A stretch of DNA of 64,000 bases from Hetaerina americana (lineage: Eukaryota; Arthropoda; Insecta; Odonata; Calopterygidae). Positions within the stretch are counted from its first letter, which is position 1, and each line of letters starts with the position of its first letter. A program made the position numbers and the translations under genes. The stretch is taken from positions 2,653,501-2,717,500 of the forward strand of contig JAKTNV010000017.1 in assembly GCA_022747635.1 (NCBI GenBank), read 5' to 3'. The notes beneath the pieces were generated by a model that did no database searches, was not told the DNA's origin, and saw only the letters and a list, made by a program, of their open reading frames with translations. This document shows positions 1 through 10,651 of the stretch, in pieces.

Positions 1-859
1 TAGGATTTTATAAAAAAAAACTATTCCCCAAGGGGATATGAACCCCATTGCCCTTCCCCCTTCAATCAACTCCTGAACCTCACTACACCTATAGTACCTG
101 TTCTTTTATAATGTCTTATAAAACTTTCACAGTATGTTAATGAAATTTTCAAAAATTGCCAATGAATTACAGACACAGTTTTGTGAAAAATGAGCCATAG
201 TAATGTATAGGATTAGATTTTAATATGAAGACCATAGAAGACTAGTCAGATGGGAGAGGAAGCTCGAGCAGGAGGCCTTAGCTCAACCTAGTGACGTAAT
301 GTTTTGGTATAATATCTTTCTCGCAGTAGCCGTAGACAAGAACTTCCCACTGGAAAAACTTACCACCCACCCCACCGTCTTACGTGAATTTAAGGCGTTA
401 TTATTCTGTAATATAAAACATGTTTAGTGGTTTGATTATACAAAACTATAACAGTTGCCTATAGACTTAGAAAACAGCCGAATACATCTAAAGCAACTTA
501 CGCAACAACAAAATATACATTTAAAATGAAATAATATAATATTGCTGAGGAGAAATAAAGAACATCGTTTTATCAAATTCGCCAAGTATCGAGAACAGCA
601 GCTTAAAATACTGTGACAGAGCGTCAACCATTGTTCATAAATGTCATTACCTGTATATTTTTTGAGAATATCGAATATTTGATATCGCTTGTCGACTGTC
701 GAACGGAAATTTACGTGGATTGCTCATGTGAGCCTGTAATTAATGCGGAAATACTGGCAAACAATGACAAGTATTCTACGCAGTCATGATATGAATAATG
801 TTGACATTGATGTTAATGGTCGTAGAGCGGATAGTGACGAAATAAATTGTGATATTTAC
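1..859. other. Intergenic or intronic DNA, no gene seen
   Basis: AT-rich unique-looking sequence up to the hAT element. The short frames present have no recognisable domain. The last 8 bases (852-859, ATATTTAC) are the left copy of the hAT target duplication. Confidence 0.6.
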
Positions 860-1357
860 TAGGGGGGGGGGCTGCGGCTCGCGAGCCACATGCGGCTCTT
901 TGAAGGATTATTTGTTTCTCTCGTTAAATGTACCCGAGTTCTCTTTTCATGTTTGTGCTATTTTATTTTTTTAAATTATTATCGTTCCGTATGTGTTTCT
1001 AAATGTCTTTTACATTACTGACAACAAATATGAAAGACTAAGTGCAACGTTGTAAAAAATTTCATTTCCAAGTTAAGAATGATATGACTCATCGAAAATT
1101 GCGCGAACGAACATAAAAGGTAGCGTAATCGACCGACTCCAGACCGATTTTGAATTTGTAAACTTTCATTGCAACGGACAGTTGACATTGTGCTCTGGAG
1201 GAAACAATGTGTATCACTCTCGCTACGGATGTAATTTGTAATCTGGAATTTTTGGTAAGTTAAAGTTAATTTTTTTCGTCGTATTTAACACGTTATTATT
1301 GTTTTAATGACCCAAAACTTGTATTTTCTAAATTTATTATTTAAAGTTTTTTTTAAT

Positions 1358-2996
1358 ATGACGACAGAGAACGAAATTAAAAAAGAGCATACGGGCAAGA
1401 AAAAAGAAGTTTTAATAATGAGTGGGGGGAGAATTTCTTTTTTATTTTGCGATAACGGAAAAGCATTATGTGTTGTTTGTAATTCTACGGTCAAAAACTA
1501 TAAAGCTAGTAATTTACGTTGACGTTATGAAACCGATCATTCTCAGTTTTCTAATAAGTATCCTCCAAATTCCAAATTAAGATCAGATGAACATGTTCAT
1601 TTAAAATCAAATTTAAATAAAAAACAGTCAATTTTGACGACCTTAAGCAATCAAGCTAATAATGTGGCTGAAGCCAGTTTTGTTATTGCCTGGAATATTG
1701 CTTGTGCAACACGCCCATATGGAGAGGGAGAGTTTATTAAAAAACTTGGAAGATGTACTTAAAGTTTTAGATTCAAATAATGCAGCATTGCACAAAGTTG
1801 TTTCGCAAATTCCCATCTCGAGGCACACAACTGAACAACGCATAATAGCAATCAATACATCTCTTGAATAGAATTTTTAAAATGATTTGAAGAACTTTAT
1901 TGCATTCAGCTTAGTCATTGAATCTACAGTTATAACAGATCTTTTGCAATTGGTACTTTTCATCTGACTTAGTTGTTAAAGAAGAATTAGTAGGTATAGT
2001 AGCACTTCAAGTGTCAACCCGCGGTGTCGTTATTAGAAATGCATTAGATTCCATAATGAAAACTTTTGATTTGCCTCTTAATAAACTTGTAAGCATTGCA
2101 ACCGATGGAGCTCCGGCAACGCTGGGTAAAAAAATCGGTCTTATTGAGCTTTTAAGAGATAATTCTCAAATTTCACAATTCATACCGATTCACTGCAGTT
2201 CGAAAATTTCCTTGAAGAATTAAAGAACGAACTTCCAAATGACATTAATTTCTTTTACATTGTTAGATAGTTATCTAGCTACAACGTATTAAATCGATTA
2301 GTGGATTTCTTTGTTCCGATAACTGCACTTCTAAAAGAAAAGGGAATAGCATATTCAGAATTAGACGCTGACGAGTGGCTACAAGACTTAGTGTTTTAGA
2401 CTGATGTCATGGGGTATTAGCAAACACTGAATTTACAATTGTAGGGGAAAGATAAGATAATGCCTGACCTCTCACAGTGTATATTTAGTTTTCAAACTAA
2501 ATTACAACTTTTTCAAAAGGACATTAAAAAATAAAACAATGTCATTTTCCTCGAATTAAAAACAGTTGTTCCAATATTGAACAAGAAAAACTCAACGAGT
2601 ATATAAAAAAGCTAGAAGGAATATCGACGGAATTCCAAAATAGATTTCAAGACTTGAAATATTTTAAATCGTGTCTTGATTTTATCTGAATCCATTTGAA
2701 ATTAACATACTTCAAGGTGAGTTTTCCATTTCCAATATAATTATAACCAAAAAATCTGGAGAATTAGAATTAATAGAAATCAAGCTCTACAATTAAAATA
2801 TAAGTCGACGCCAATTACTGAATTTTGTAAATTTGTACCAGAATCGAAGAATCTTGAATTAAAAAAGGCTGCTTGTCGAATTATTTCAATATTCTGAACA
2901 ACGTACTTATGTGAATCATTTTATTCCCTTTTAAAATTCGTGAAATCCAAACACCGATTAGTATTAACTAACCAGCATCTGAAAGAATTACTGATG
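1358..2996 (+). pseudogene. Dead hAT transposase, GTF2IRD2-like
   Basis: The reading begins at ATG 1358 (MTTENEIKKEH...). It contains a CVVC pair about 55 codons in, followed by KASNLR and, after an in-frame stop, RYETDHS. This is the layout of a BED/ZBED zinc finger (CxxC...NLRRHYxxxH). Further on, after frame changes, come LEDVLKVLDSNNAALHKVVS and TTEQRIIAIN. At 2000-2220 comes SIMKTFDLPLNKLVSIATDG, followed by a GAPA...GKKIG run. That TDGAPA region is typical of GTF2IRD2/ZBED-type hAT transposases around the first catalytic Asp. Several stops and frameshifts break the frame, so no working enzyme is possible. The ends of the coding relic are approximate. Confidence 0.7.
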
Positions 2997-3052
2997 ACAT
3001 TAGCGGATGACTCCGTTAAAAGTTACTGTTGCGGCATCTCCCGCAGTTTCTT
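2997..3052 (+). repeat. Copy of the inverted-repeat element arm, inside the hAT
   Basis: About 55 bp matching GCGGATGACTCCGTTAAAAG and the following GCGGCATCTCCCGCAGTTTC. The same segment recurs at 60283-60338 (+), 56414-56466 (+) and, reversed, at 25771-25832. It is one arm of the tRNA-core element described at 25771 and 60116. Its place inside the hAT suggests a later insertion of a truncated copy. Confidence 0.55.
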
Positions 3053-3263
3053 TGGAATTTAATATAAATGTGTTTGATTTTTATTATTTAAAGTCAATAT
3101 ACATAATTTGAACTTTTGTTTTATACGTTTTCAATAAATATAATTTTTTAAATACATTTTTTGCATACCTTTTAAATACGTATTAAATTGCGGCTCGCGA
3201 AAAATTTCAAATTTTGAAAAATGGCTCGGACTATCAAGGAGCTTGGCCACCCCTGATATATAC

Positions 3264-5149
3264 TAACTAAATAATTTAACTATTAAATTAAATTCCTATA
3301 CCATAAGTTTTCTCTTAATTTATCTATATTAATATGCTATTCATAAGCTAAGGGCTAAAGAGTAGGGACAATCAGGAAGTGATCCATTTATAATAACTCA
3401 TCCTTAATGAGAAATTACACATTAAACTTCATAGATAATGAAAATTTAATAAAATTGAGCGATATTTTATAAAAGGTGAAACATAAGCCAACTTTTTAAA
3501 TTCAATTCAATAAAATTATATTTTTATGTAATTCACAGAATTCCCGAAGAACTTAGTGATTAATGTTTTGTTGTAACGTAAGTGCGTTAACTGATATTTT
3601 GAGTACACATTTTTATTAAATTTTCATTCATATGATCCTTTACGATAACCCCTTTGAAGGAAGCTTCGATCCACCCATGACTGATCAAATACCATTACCT
3701 GAAGAGACTTCAACGCTTGCATTAGTACGGAGACTTCAACGCTCGAAATTAGATTATGCAGTACACATAACTACATATATTGGCATTGCAGAATTCTGAA
3801 TAAGCTAACACTATACAAATATTTGCTCCAATACCTAGAATAAGATTGATACCATCTATACCGGTAAGCCTATACTCCTTAAGTGCAAGGGTAGAATAAT
3901 TTTCGGATGAAATGCCTGGTTGAAACTACAGAGAGGCAATTTTTTACCTCTTGTCTCAGTATGATTACCTCCTCTTCATGATCACTCTCGTAAATACGAG
4001 TATATTCGTGGAGAATCTAACAGATTGGTCGGGGTTTATTTGCATAATATGGAAAAAACATTTTGGAATTAATTTTTTTATTTTCAATTCAGGCGAGTGA
4101 TTGTTTTTAAAATTTTGTGAGCTATTTTACAGGCAGTCACATTTTTAATTTTGTTTTAACCCCTGGCTTAGAGACTTTTTTCGTCAATTACTGGATAAAA
4201 TAAATTAATAGGGTGGTGCCGAGTAGTGGTCCAGCATAGCGTGTGTTATCATTATCTTTATTCTCTTTTTTTCGGACGGTTGTCATTCTGTCCAACGCCT
4301 CATGAGACCAATTAGATCCAGAACCAATTGAGTATATAATTAATTTATCGATAATGCCTAAATAATTGAATGAATAATAATTAGATAGCTAAATAAAGCT
4401 CTATTCAAAACTAAATGAACTACTTGTCGGTTCAGAAAATTATGTATAAAACAATCTTTGTCATCAGGTTACATTGTTAGCAACCAAGAATGTGTACATC
4501 AATAGCTTTAAATCAGCATCTTGTAGTTTTTTAAGGAGATTGAGATTACTCCTGTCAAAATGTTTCCGCTACTTCATATACTTATGGGAATCGATGGAAT
4601 TTATTTCAAATAAAACTATTTTTTTCTTGTTTCACTTAATTATATCTGCTCGTCTTGCTATTTTTTGTTATAAATGTAGATTGGAACAAAATATTTTGAG
4701 GAAATGCTACTATAATTGAGGTTTAATTTATTTAATAAAGGTAACCCTATCTTGCCACTCGGGTATCACGGGAGTCCTTGAAGTCAAAAGGCGGGACAAC
4801 GAAAGTGTTGAATCTGATTCCCGGATCATTATTTATAGTTAAATAGATTATTAGCTAAAGACTGATTGCTATCCCAAAGATCTGAAAAATATTATTTTTA
4901 TTCTATAAAATCCATCATTAAAATCCGGCTTTATTCAGGTAAATAATCACAAATTGAATGAAATGGCATGATGGATATTTTTACCGTTGAATTCACTCTT
5001 TCTGCACTTTAATCCTGTTTGTAGTTGATGAAATGACAAGTTGCCCTATATTTCAACTTCTATCGATTTTGAATAAAACACTTCAAGTGTCTTTTTCGAG
5101 TTAATCTATTTTCCTGTGTTTTAAAGTCGATTCAAGTCTGAAGAAGACT
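3264..5149. other. No gene seen
   Basis: AT-rich DNA with no domain-bearing frame on either strand and no repeat that I could pair with another part of the window. The 81-codon plus frame at 4474-4719 looks like chance. Confidence 0.55.
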
Positions 5150-5660
5150 GTGGTTTTGTCTGCTTGCTATCAGAAATGGGCCCCCGGAGAAAGCCTCCTG
5201 CGCGGAACTTATATGAGTTCTTCATTCTTCAACACGTTGTCCCTTTTAAATTCCTTGCATGGCCCGCTTCTTTGTGTCCCGGCATTTCTCGCAAGTGGCA
5301 TTCATCTTCCTATCCGAATTCCCGCCGTCCGGATTCCCTCGTCTCCTGCTCTTATCTCCTCATTCTTCGGCGCCGAACGCATCCACTTTGGACCTCCATT
5401 TTATTGCACTTCTTTCCTTCTTTTTCCGGACTGCTTCTCCTCCTGGAATTTATATCTGACCATTGTTTTCGATCGCATCCCGAGCTTTATTTCCTCCCTG
5501 CTCCTCCCTATATCTTTCCCAAACGCTCTCCTAGGAGGGGGAAGGGAACCCTGCCTTACACAACCCCCTTCTCTCCTCGATCTCACGATATCAACTCACG
5601 TCACCGGGTTTTCGTTTTCCGATGAGGAACGACCCTCAGCGTGAGTGTGAGTCGAACGCC
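5150..5660. other. GC-rich, pyrimidine-biased island
   Basis: About 500 bp rich in C and T on the plus strand with many CpG steps, against AT-rich flanks. Overlapping open frames of 60-164 codons exist on both strands only because stop codons are rare in such DNA; their products are low-complexity and match no family that I know. It may be a regulatory or 5' exon region, since a TATA-like box lies 130 bp downstream. Confidence 0.5.
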
Positions 5661-5786
5661 CGTACTCCACCGTCGTACCCACTTGCGAATGCACACAATG
5701 CGCTTGGTAACAGAGATAAAATGGGCACAAGTGGCACATCGCTAGTTGTTGAGCGTACGATTTTCATTCTCAAAGTAAGGGAGGGA

Positions 5787-5794
5787 TATAAAAG
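5787..5794 (+). promoter_or_regulatory. Candidate TATA box
   Basis: TATAAAAG in the context GGGATATAAAAGGTGG, lying just after a GC-rich island. The motif is a textbook core-promoter match, but no clear initiator or coding exon follows, so a role is only a suggestion. Confidence 0.25.
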
Positions 5795-6149
5795 GTGGAA
5801 ATGGGAAGAAATTGAGTTTAAATTATTTTTGGCTGGTGCGTCAAGTTAACCGTTAAGCTTTCATTTTTACTTCACGTTAAGGACTTAATTCTAAGTTCAA
5901 TACTCAATAAGTGTAGCATATTATGCAAAATACAGACCGTTTTGCCAGTTTTGTATAGATGATTGTCAAAGTTACAACTCAGAAAGTTGATTGTTTGTTT
6001 AATTCCTTTTATTTACAAGAATTTTGAAGCACTCGTGACTTTTTATAACAAAATATATTATGTATGTGGTCCTGAAAATATGAGCGAGGGAGAAAACTGG
6101 AGCATAGTTAAGGGGTGTGAATGATGAGGGGAAATGCAAAATGAGCTTA

Positions 6150-6467
6150 CGGGAGTGGGATCGTGAGGGTACGGAGGCAATTATACTAGTTTCTCACCAA
6201 GAGAGCCTGGGTTTGAATCCCGGAGGCTGCAGATATTTTTAGTGGCATCCCGTTCCCTACTTGAAATTTTTGGAGAGCACTTTAAGTGACTACGTGTGCG
6301 TATGTCTCTGGGATGCGGCGTTAAGCTGTGGACCCCTTGGCGCCTTTCGTTAATTTGGGCTAATTCCGGCGCCAGGTTTCTCTCCACCCTCTCTTCATTC
6401 CCATCCATCCCTTATGGCACAAATGACCTCAGCTGTCGGTCGCCTCCCGTAAACCAATTACTACTAC
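6150..6467 (+). mobile_element. tRNA-derived SINE, family A, copy 1
   Basis: A Pol III-type SINE. The head has a box-B-like GGGTTTGAATCCCGG at about 6212. The body carries GCGTTAAGCTGTGGACCCC, TTGGCGCCTTTCGTTAA and, near the end, CAGCTGTCGGTCGCCTCCC, all shared with copies at 6622-6917 and 10293-10640. It ends in TTACTACTAC, a short (TAC)n tail. A 7-bp GAGCTTA occurs just before (6143-6149) and just after (6468-6474), which fits a target-site duplication. Non-coding; it would be spread by the enzymes of a LINE partner that I cannot name. Confidence 0.75.
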
Positions 6468-6621
6468 GAGCTTAAGGCTTTGATGTGAATACAGAGATGC
6501 GACGCCATAGAGTATTGTTTAGTTTACCTTTACATAATCTTGAGATCTGGAAAGAACTTTAGTTGATTTGTCAGACAGTGCTTCTTCTTTTAATGATACA
6601 GAACCAATAGATTTTGACGCC

Positions 6622-6917
6622 AATAGTAGTAGTTTTAGGGGAGGCGACCGACAGCTGAGGTTATTTGCGCCATTAGAGATGGCTAAAAGAGGATGGAGAG
6701 AAACCCGGCGTCGGCATTAGCCTACTCTCAACGAAAGGCGCCTAGGGGTTCGCAGCTTAACTTCCCATCCAACGGACGGCGTACTCACTCACAAGTGCTC
6801 TCCACAAAGTGTCTCAAGTAGGGATCGGGATGCTATATCTGCCGCCGCCGGGATTCAAACCCAGATCCTCTCGGTGGGAAGCCAGTATGTTAGCCACCGC
6901 ACAAGTCCGATCCCCTT
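6622..6917 (-). mobile_element. tRNA-derived SINE, family A, copy 2 (inverted)
   Basis: Read on the minus strand this has the same order as copy 1. A tRNA-like head comes first, with box A about TGGCTAACATACTGG and box B GGGTTTGAATCCCGG. The GTTAAGCTG-type and GGCGCCTTTCGTTGA core follows, then CAGCTGTCGGTCGCCTCCCC and a tail of CTACTACTATTGG. It lies 154 bp from copy 1 in the opposite direction, so the pair could fold into a long hairpin if transcribed together. Confidence 0.75.
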
Positions 6918-7199
6918 TTAACTTGAGCTAGAGTTTAAATACTATATTGATCATCCTGAATGAAAAATTATTATTGAATTTTGTACACTACACAGGCAAG
7001 TACTCTACACGATATGATTGTTAAAACAATAAAAATCTATCAATGACCCTCGTTAAAGAACTTGCTTCACTTTGACGCATACAATAGTGCAATTTTTTAT
7101 TTAAATGGAATACCTATATCTCATTTAATATCGTTAAAATAATAATTGGAACTTCTTTCATTGAATCTTCAGTATCCGTCACAATTATCAATTCAAGGT
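6918..7199. other. No gene seen
   Basis: AT-rich spacer between the inverted SINE and the possible LINE fragment. Confidence 0.5.
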
Positions 7200-7790
7200 T
7201 TGTCATCCTTCAGGATGTTTCCAATTAGTTTCCCCATTCTCGAATCCTTCATCTTACCATATCTCCATATATCTCTGCACCCATTCTTCGAAGTACTTCT
7301 TCATTTATTAGTATGACTACTGTCCTTGGAAAAGCAATCCTTATCTATACGTCTTATGATACACTTTCTTATGTTTATCTTGTAGTAGACGTTTTTTCTT
7401 CTAATAGAAAATATTTGCCATTACTATTCTCTTCTCCCTCACTATTGATCTTTCTACTCAAACTGAAAAACGATCATACTTGTTCTAAAATGTCTTACCC
7501 CAGTATCGGTTGGAGGTTGTCTTCCACATAGACAGCAGACTATTACCTAAGTTTTGCTTTTGTTAATCTTGGAGGCTGGAATCTTTCCATCCCCTTCTGA
7601 ATGCTGGCTAGTCTCCATATGAGGTCTTCTTTCTTCTAAGTATGTATGTCTATGCCTATGAAGTCCACAAATCGTAGCATACTTACCTTGTCTCCATCTT
7701 TTTTTATCATTCACTGCCAACTGTTCTCTGAGTAGTATTGCACTCTTTAAAAAACGACTAAAATTATTACTTCGTCCAAATCTCAATTTA
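7200..7790 (-). mobile_element. Possible LINE C-terminal fragment
   Basis: On the minus strand, around 7310-7200, the frame reads NEEVLRRMGAE and then, after a stop, RIREWGN. NEEVLRRMG is a phrase common near the C-terminus of some arthropod non-LTR reverse transcriptases. Upstream on the same strand an open frame at 7786-7547 holds KRWRQGKYATICGLHRH and EERRPHMETS, which I do not recognise. The evidence is a single short phrase, so this is a weak call. Confidence 0.35.
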
Positions 7791-8329
7791 TCACGACTTA
7801 TTCATCGAAGTAACAAATTTCGGTAGATTGTGGATATTTAGTTTTCATTATAGCGTGCAAAGAGACCGATTTATGTACATGGCCTTCATTTTAGTACAAA
7901 ACAAAAAAATAATTCTTTTTCAATTTAAAATTTTATAAAATGCATTATAAACAGCAAATTACATATTCATTTAATGATAATTTAAGTAGCAAGAGAGTTA
8001 TTTCAGTCTCAATCTCGGGCTGGTTCGTCTATTGAGCGCAAGAGACCTAAAAATGTAAAAATAAATGTAAAATATCCATGGAACATTTTCTTCATGATTC
8101 ATTTCATAGGGTACAATATGGTACAAATTTATTTTAGTGAGCCCTTTCTCGCCAATATGTACACTATTTCTCTGCTTGAATTTGAGACGTTCGGTTTATT
8201 GAGATGGGTATTTCAAAGGATTTTAAGATGGCCTTCCTCATAAATAAGCTCGCAAATCGAGTAATAGGTTTAATCGTCCAGACAGACTAATTAGGGGTGG
8301 ATTCAATGAGCATCTTCCCCATGGTATAG
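7791..8329. other. No gene seen
   Basis: AT-rich DNA without recognisable domains or repeats. Confidence 0.5.
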
Positions 8330-9005
8330 CGAACGTAAAACAATTTGAAACACATGTGGTGATAGGAGGCTTGGGGAAAGAGGGAAAGGGAGAATACAGA
8401 ACGCTAGGGGGGAGGGTGGGGGAATGAGAGGGGAGACAATGTAGGTGAAAATCTTCGTGCCTCCGAGGGACCGAGTACAGGTGTATAAGCCGAGCGCCGG
8501 GCTGGATGAATGGCGTAACAATGGCTTATTGCTGTTGGGAGCAAAAGAAGTAGGTTTGGAAATGGAGTGAGGAAAAAAGGAATAGGTGGAATTGGGGCTC
8601 CTTTCGGGTTGAAAAAGGACACCACTGGTAGCCTAAATCACCGCTGTTCCGGAGTGTGTTGGAGAAGATTGGTCCAGGGGATGAGGTTCGAACCCCTCTC
8701 TTGTGCTTACCCTACACGCTGTCTGAGGTTTTCTACCTACCCTCCAGCAGCCGACTGGTGCGCGGTATTCCCCAAGCCGTGGCATTCTACAGCTTGATAC
8801 AAGGGAGTGAGATGGGGAATGGCTGAGCGGGAGAACAAATGGGGACCGAAATCCACAGTCTGTTGATCTTTTATTTTTTTCCCATCTGTTCCCATTATTA
8901 AACCTGTCCAGATCTTGGCCCTTAGTTTCTGCCACGCTTTCCGTTGAAAGGAGCGAAACCCAAAACCTAGCGACATTTCACCACAACATGACAGAGTAAA
9001 GAACA
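8330..9005. other. GC-rich, purine-biased island with a tRNA-like box
   Basis: G- and A-rich on the plus strand from 8360 to about 8620, then mixed. Open frames on both strands are composition artefacts. It contains the tRNA-like segment annotated separately. Confidence 0.45.
8640..8790 (-). mobile_element. Possible tRNA-related SINE head
   Basis: On the minus strand, AGCGTGTAGGGTAAGCAC is followed by AGAGAGGGGTTCGAACCTC. This resembles an anticodon arm plus box B of a tRNA-derived promoter. No second copy was seen in the window and box A is not clear. A chance box B is possible. Confidence 0.35.
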
Positions 9006-10281
9006 ATAAATATTATTGCTTATTGTACGCATGGAATTTTTTAAGGAAATAATTTGACTAAATACTAAACGAATTTATTTTAACAACTGTGTTATTGTTG
9101 AAAGTTGCTTCCGTATAAATTCTTCTCTTCCATCCCTTTTTTTACCGCGGTGTTTTTATGAGAACTCATTTATGGCCGCTGTAGCGGTCACTTATTTCGA
9201 ATATAAAGTCTAAAGTGTACTCACATAAGTTGACAAGTACTTTACAGAAATTGAAACATTATAAGTTACAACTAAACTGCCCGTATATTTATTTTCTAAA
9301 TCTTTTCCTTACAAGGTACTCATTGTAAATCATGCATGATAATGTACTTGTATTCGTTCATGCATTGCAGTTATCTTAGAGAGGCACAGTATTCCAAACT
9401 TTAGGATGGAGTTCACTCGATATATTTTAAAATCTACAAAGATCATTACTAATTAATGAAGCTAATAGACGTTATCGTCTATTGCTCTTAACTGTGTAGT
9501 AATTTTTACGAACTTCTGCTGATTTAATTTAATGTAATTTTTTCAATTAAATATCATATGATTCGAAAAAATATCCGAGTCCATTGAAAACTCCTTTCCT
9601 ATTTCATGCTTGATTCGCCGTTTACATGCAGCCTCAAAGATGCCAACATGCAAATTTGCAACAAATGAGGAACAGCCATTTTAACACGATCGAATGAAAT
9701 TGGTGTACAGAAAGTTTGACCGGGGCTCACTTTGGATAGCGATAATATTGTTATTGATCCAATTGATGCAATGCAATGGCAAATATTTTTTCAAGAGAAC
9801 AATATTCATTAATTAGAGATTTGTATGTATTATTACCGCATCTCATAATTTTGTGAAAATATGTTGCATTTGGCAAATTATTTGAAGATTGTAAGTATCA
9901 TTGTAGACGTAGATATCCTATGGTAAGGGTTAGTTTTTTTCTATTTACATGAATGGAGAACTAGGACAGAAGATACATTCTTCTTACTATATGGTTCTTC
10001 CTCAGCTTCCTTTTAGGATTTTCAACTCACTTATTTCTTTTGAGACCATACGTGAAAGGAAAGGGAGCTTTTATTCCCAATACCCATAGTGTTTGGTAGA
10101 AGTTTTTTTCCAAGAGGGCTTATCCTTAACTTTCTCCCTTTCAAGTTCCAGCGAAGTAGCGATATTCGCCCATGTTTCCTGTCATCATGGAAGGAATCTT
10201 ATCTCGGATTAATGCGATTGTGCCCGAGGATGAAAGACAATAGGTTTGACTTTGAATAGGGGGATTAAAAAAAATGGTGGT
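9006..10281. other. No gene seen
   Basis: AT-rich DNA, nothing recognisable on either strand. Confidence 0.55.
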
Positions 10282-10292
10282 TACGGGTAGTC

Positions 10293-10640
10293 GGGATCGA
10301 GATGGTGCGGGGGCTAACGTACTGGCTACCCACCCAGAGGGCCCGGGTTCAAATCCCGGCAGGGTTGAATATTTTTCAGAGGTATCTCGATGCCTACTTT
10401 AGGTGCTTTGTCGAGGGCACTTTCAATGAGTACGCCGTCCGTTGGATGGGACGTTAAGCTGTGGACCCCTTGGCGCCTTTCGTTAAGAGTTGGCTGATGC
10501 CGACGCCGGGTTTCTCTTCATCCTTTCTTAGCCATCTCTAATGGCGCAATGCCGACCCTTCCTCCACCCTTCATCCTTTCCTGTCCATCCCCTATGGCGC
10601 TGTCCCTCAGCTGTCGGTCGGCTCCCCCAAATACTACTAC
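10293..10640 (+). mobile_element. tRNA-derived SINE, family A, copy 3, complete with target duplication
   Basis: The best-preserved family A copy. Box A is near GGGGCTAACGTACTGG and box B is GGGTTCAAATCCCGG. The GACGTTAAGCTGTGGACCCC and GGCGCCTTTCGTTAAG blocks follow, then CAGCTGTCGGTCGGC, and the element ends AAATACTACTAC. It is flanked by a perfect 11-bp repeat, TACGGGTAGTC, at 10282-10292 and 10641-10651, as expected for LINE-mediated retroposition. Unlike the other copies it contains a partial internal duplication: the block from CATCCTTTC to ATGGCGC occurs twice between about 10519 and 10602. The intact duplication suggests a fairly recent insertion. Confidence 0.85.
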
Positions 10641-10651
10641 TACGGGTAGTC

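Larger units (their letters stand above)
860..3255 (+). mobile_element. hAT-superfamily DNA transposon relic (GTF2IRD2/ZBED-like)
   Basis: This is a decayed cut-and-paste transposon of about 2.4 kb. The left end reads TAGGGGGG followed by a G run, and the right end is CCACCCCTG, whose complement starts CAGGGGTGG as in many hAT ends. The flanks carry an 8-bp repeat with one mismatch: ATATTTAC at 852-859 and ATATATAC at 3256-3263. Eight bases is the hAT duplication length. Inside both ends a GCGGCTCGCGA motif occurs, on the plus strand near 884 and again near 3192. Between them lie remnants of a transposase with a BED-type zinc finger. The left terminus appears mutated, with the expected first C read as T and an expanded G run. 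The superfamily call is firm; the family within hAT is inferred from the protein remnants. Confidence 0.8.

Noticed and set aside
7670..7700. Minus-strand donor ACAAGGTAAGTATG
   Set aside because: A near-perfect 5' splice site, but it lies in a possible LINE remnant with no exon structure around it.
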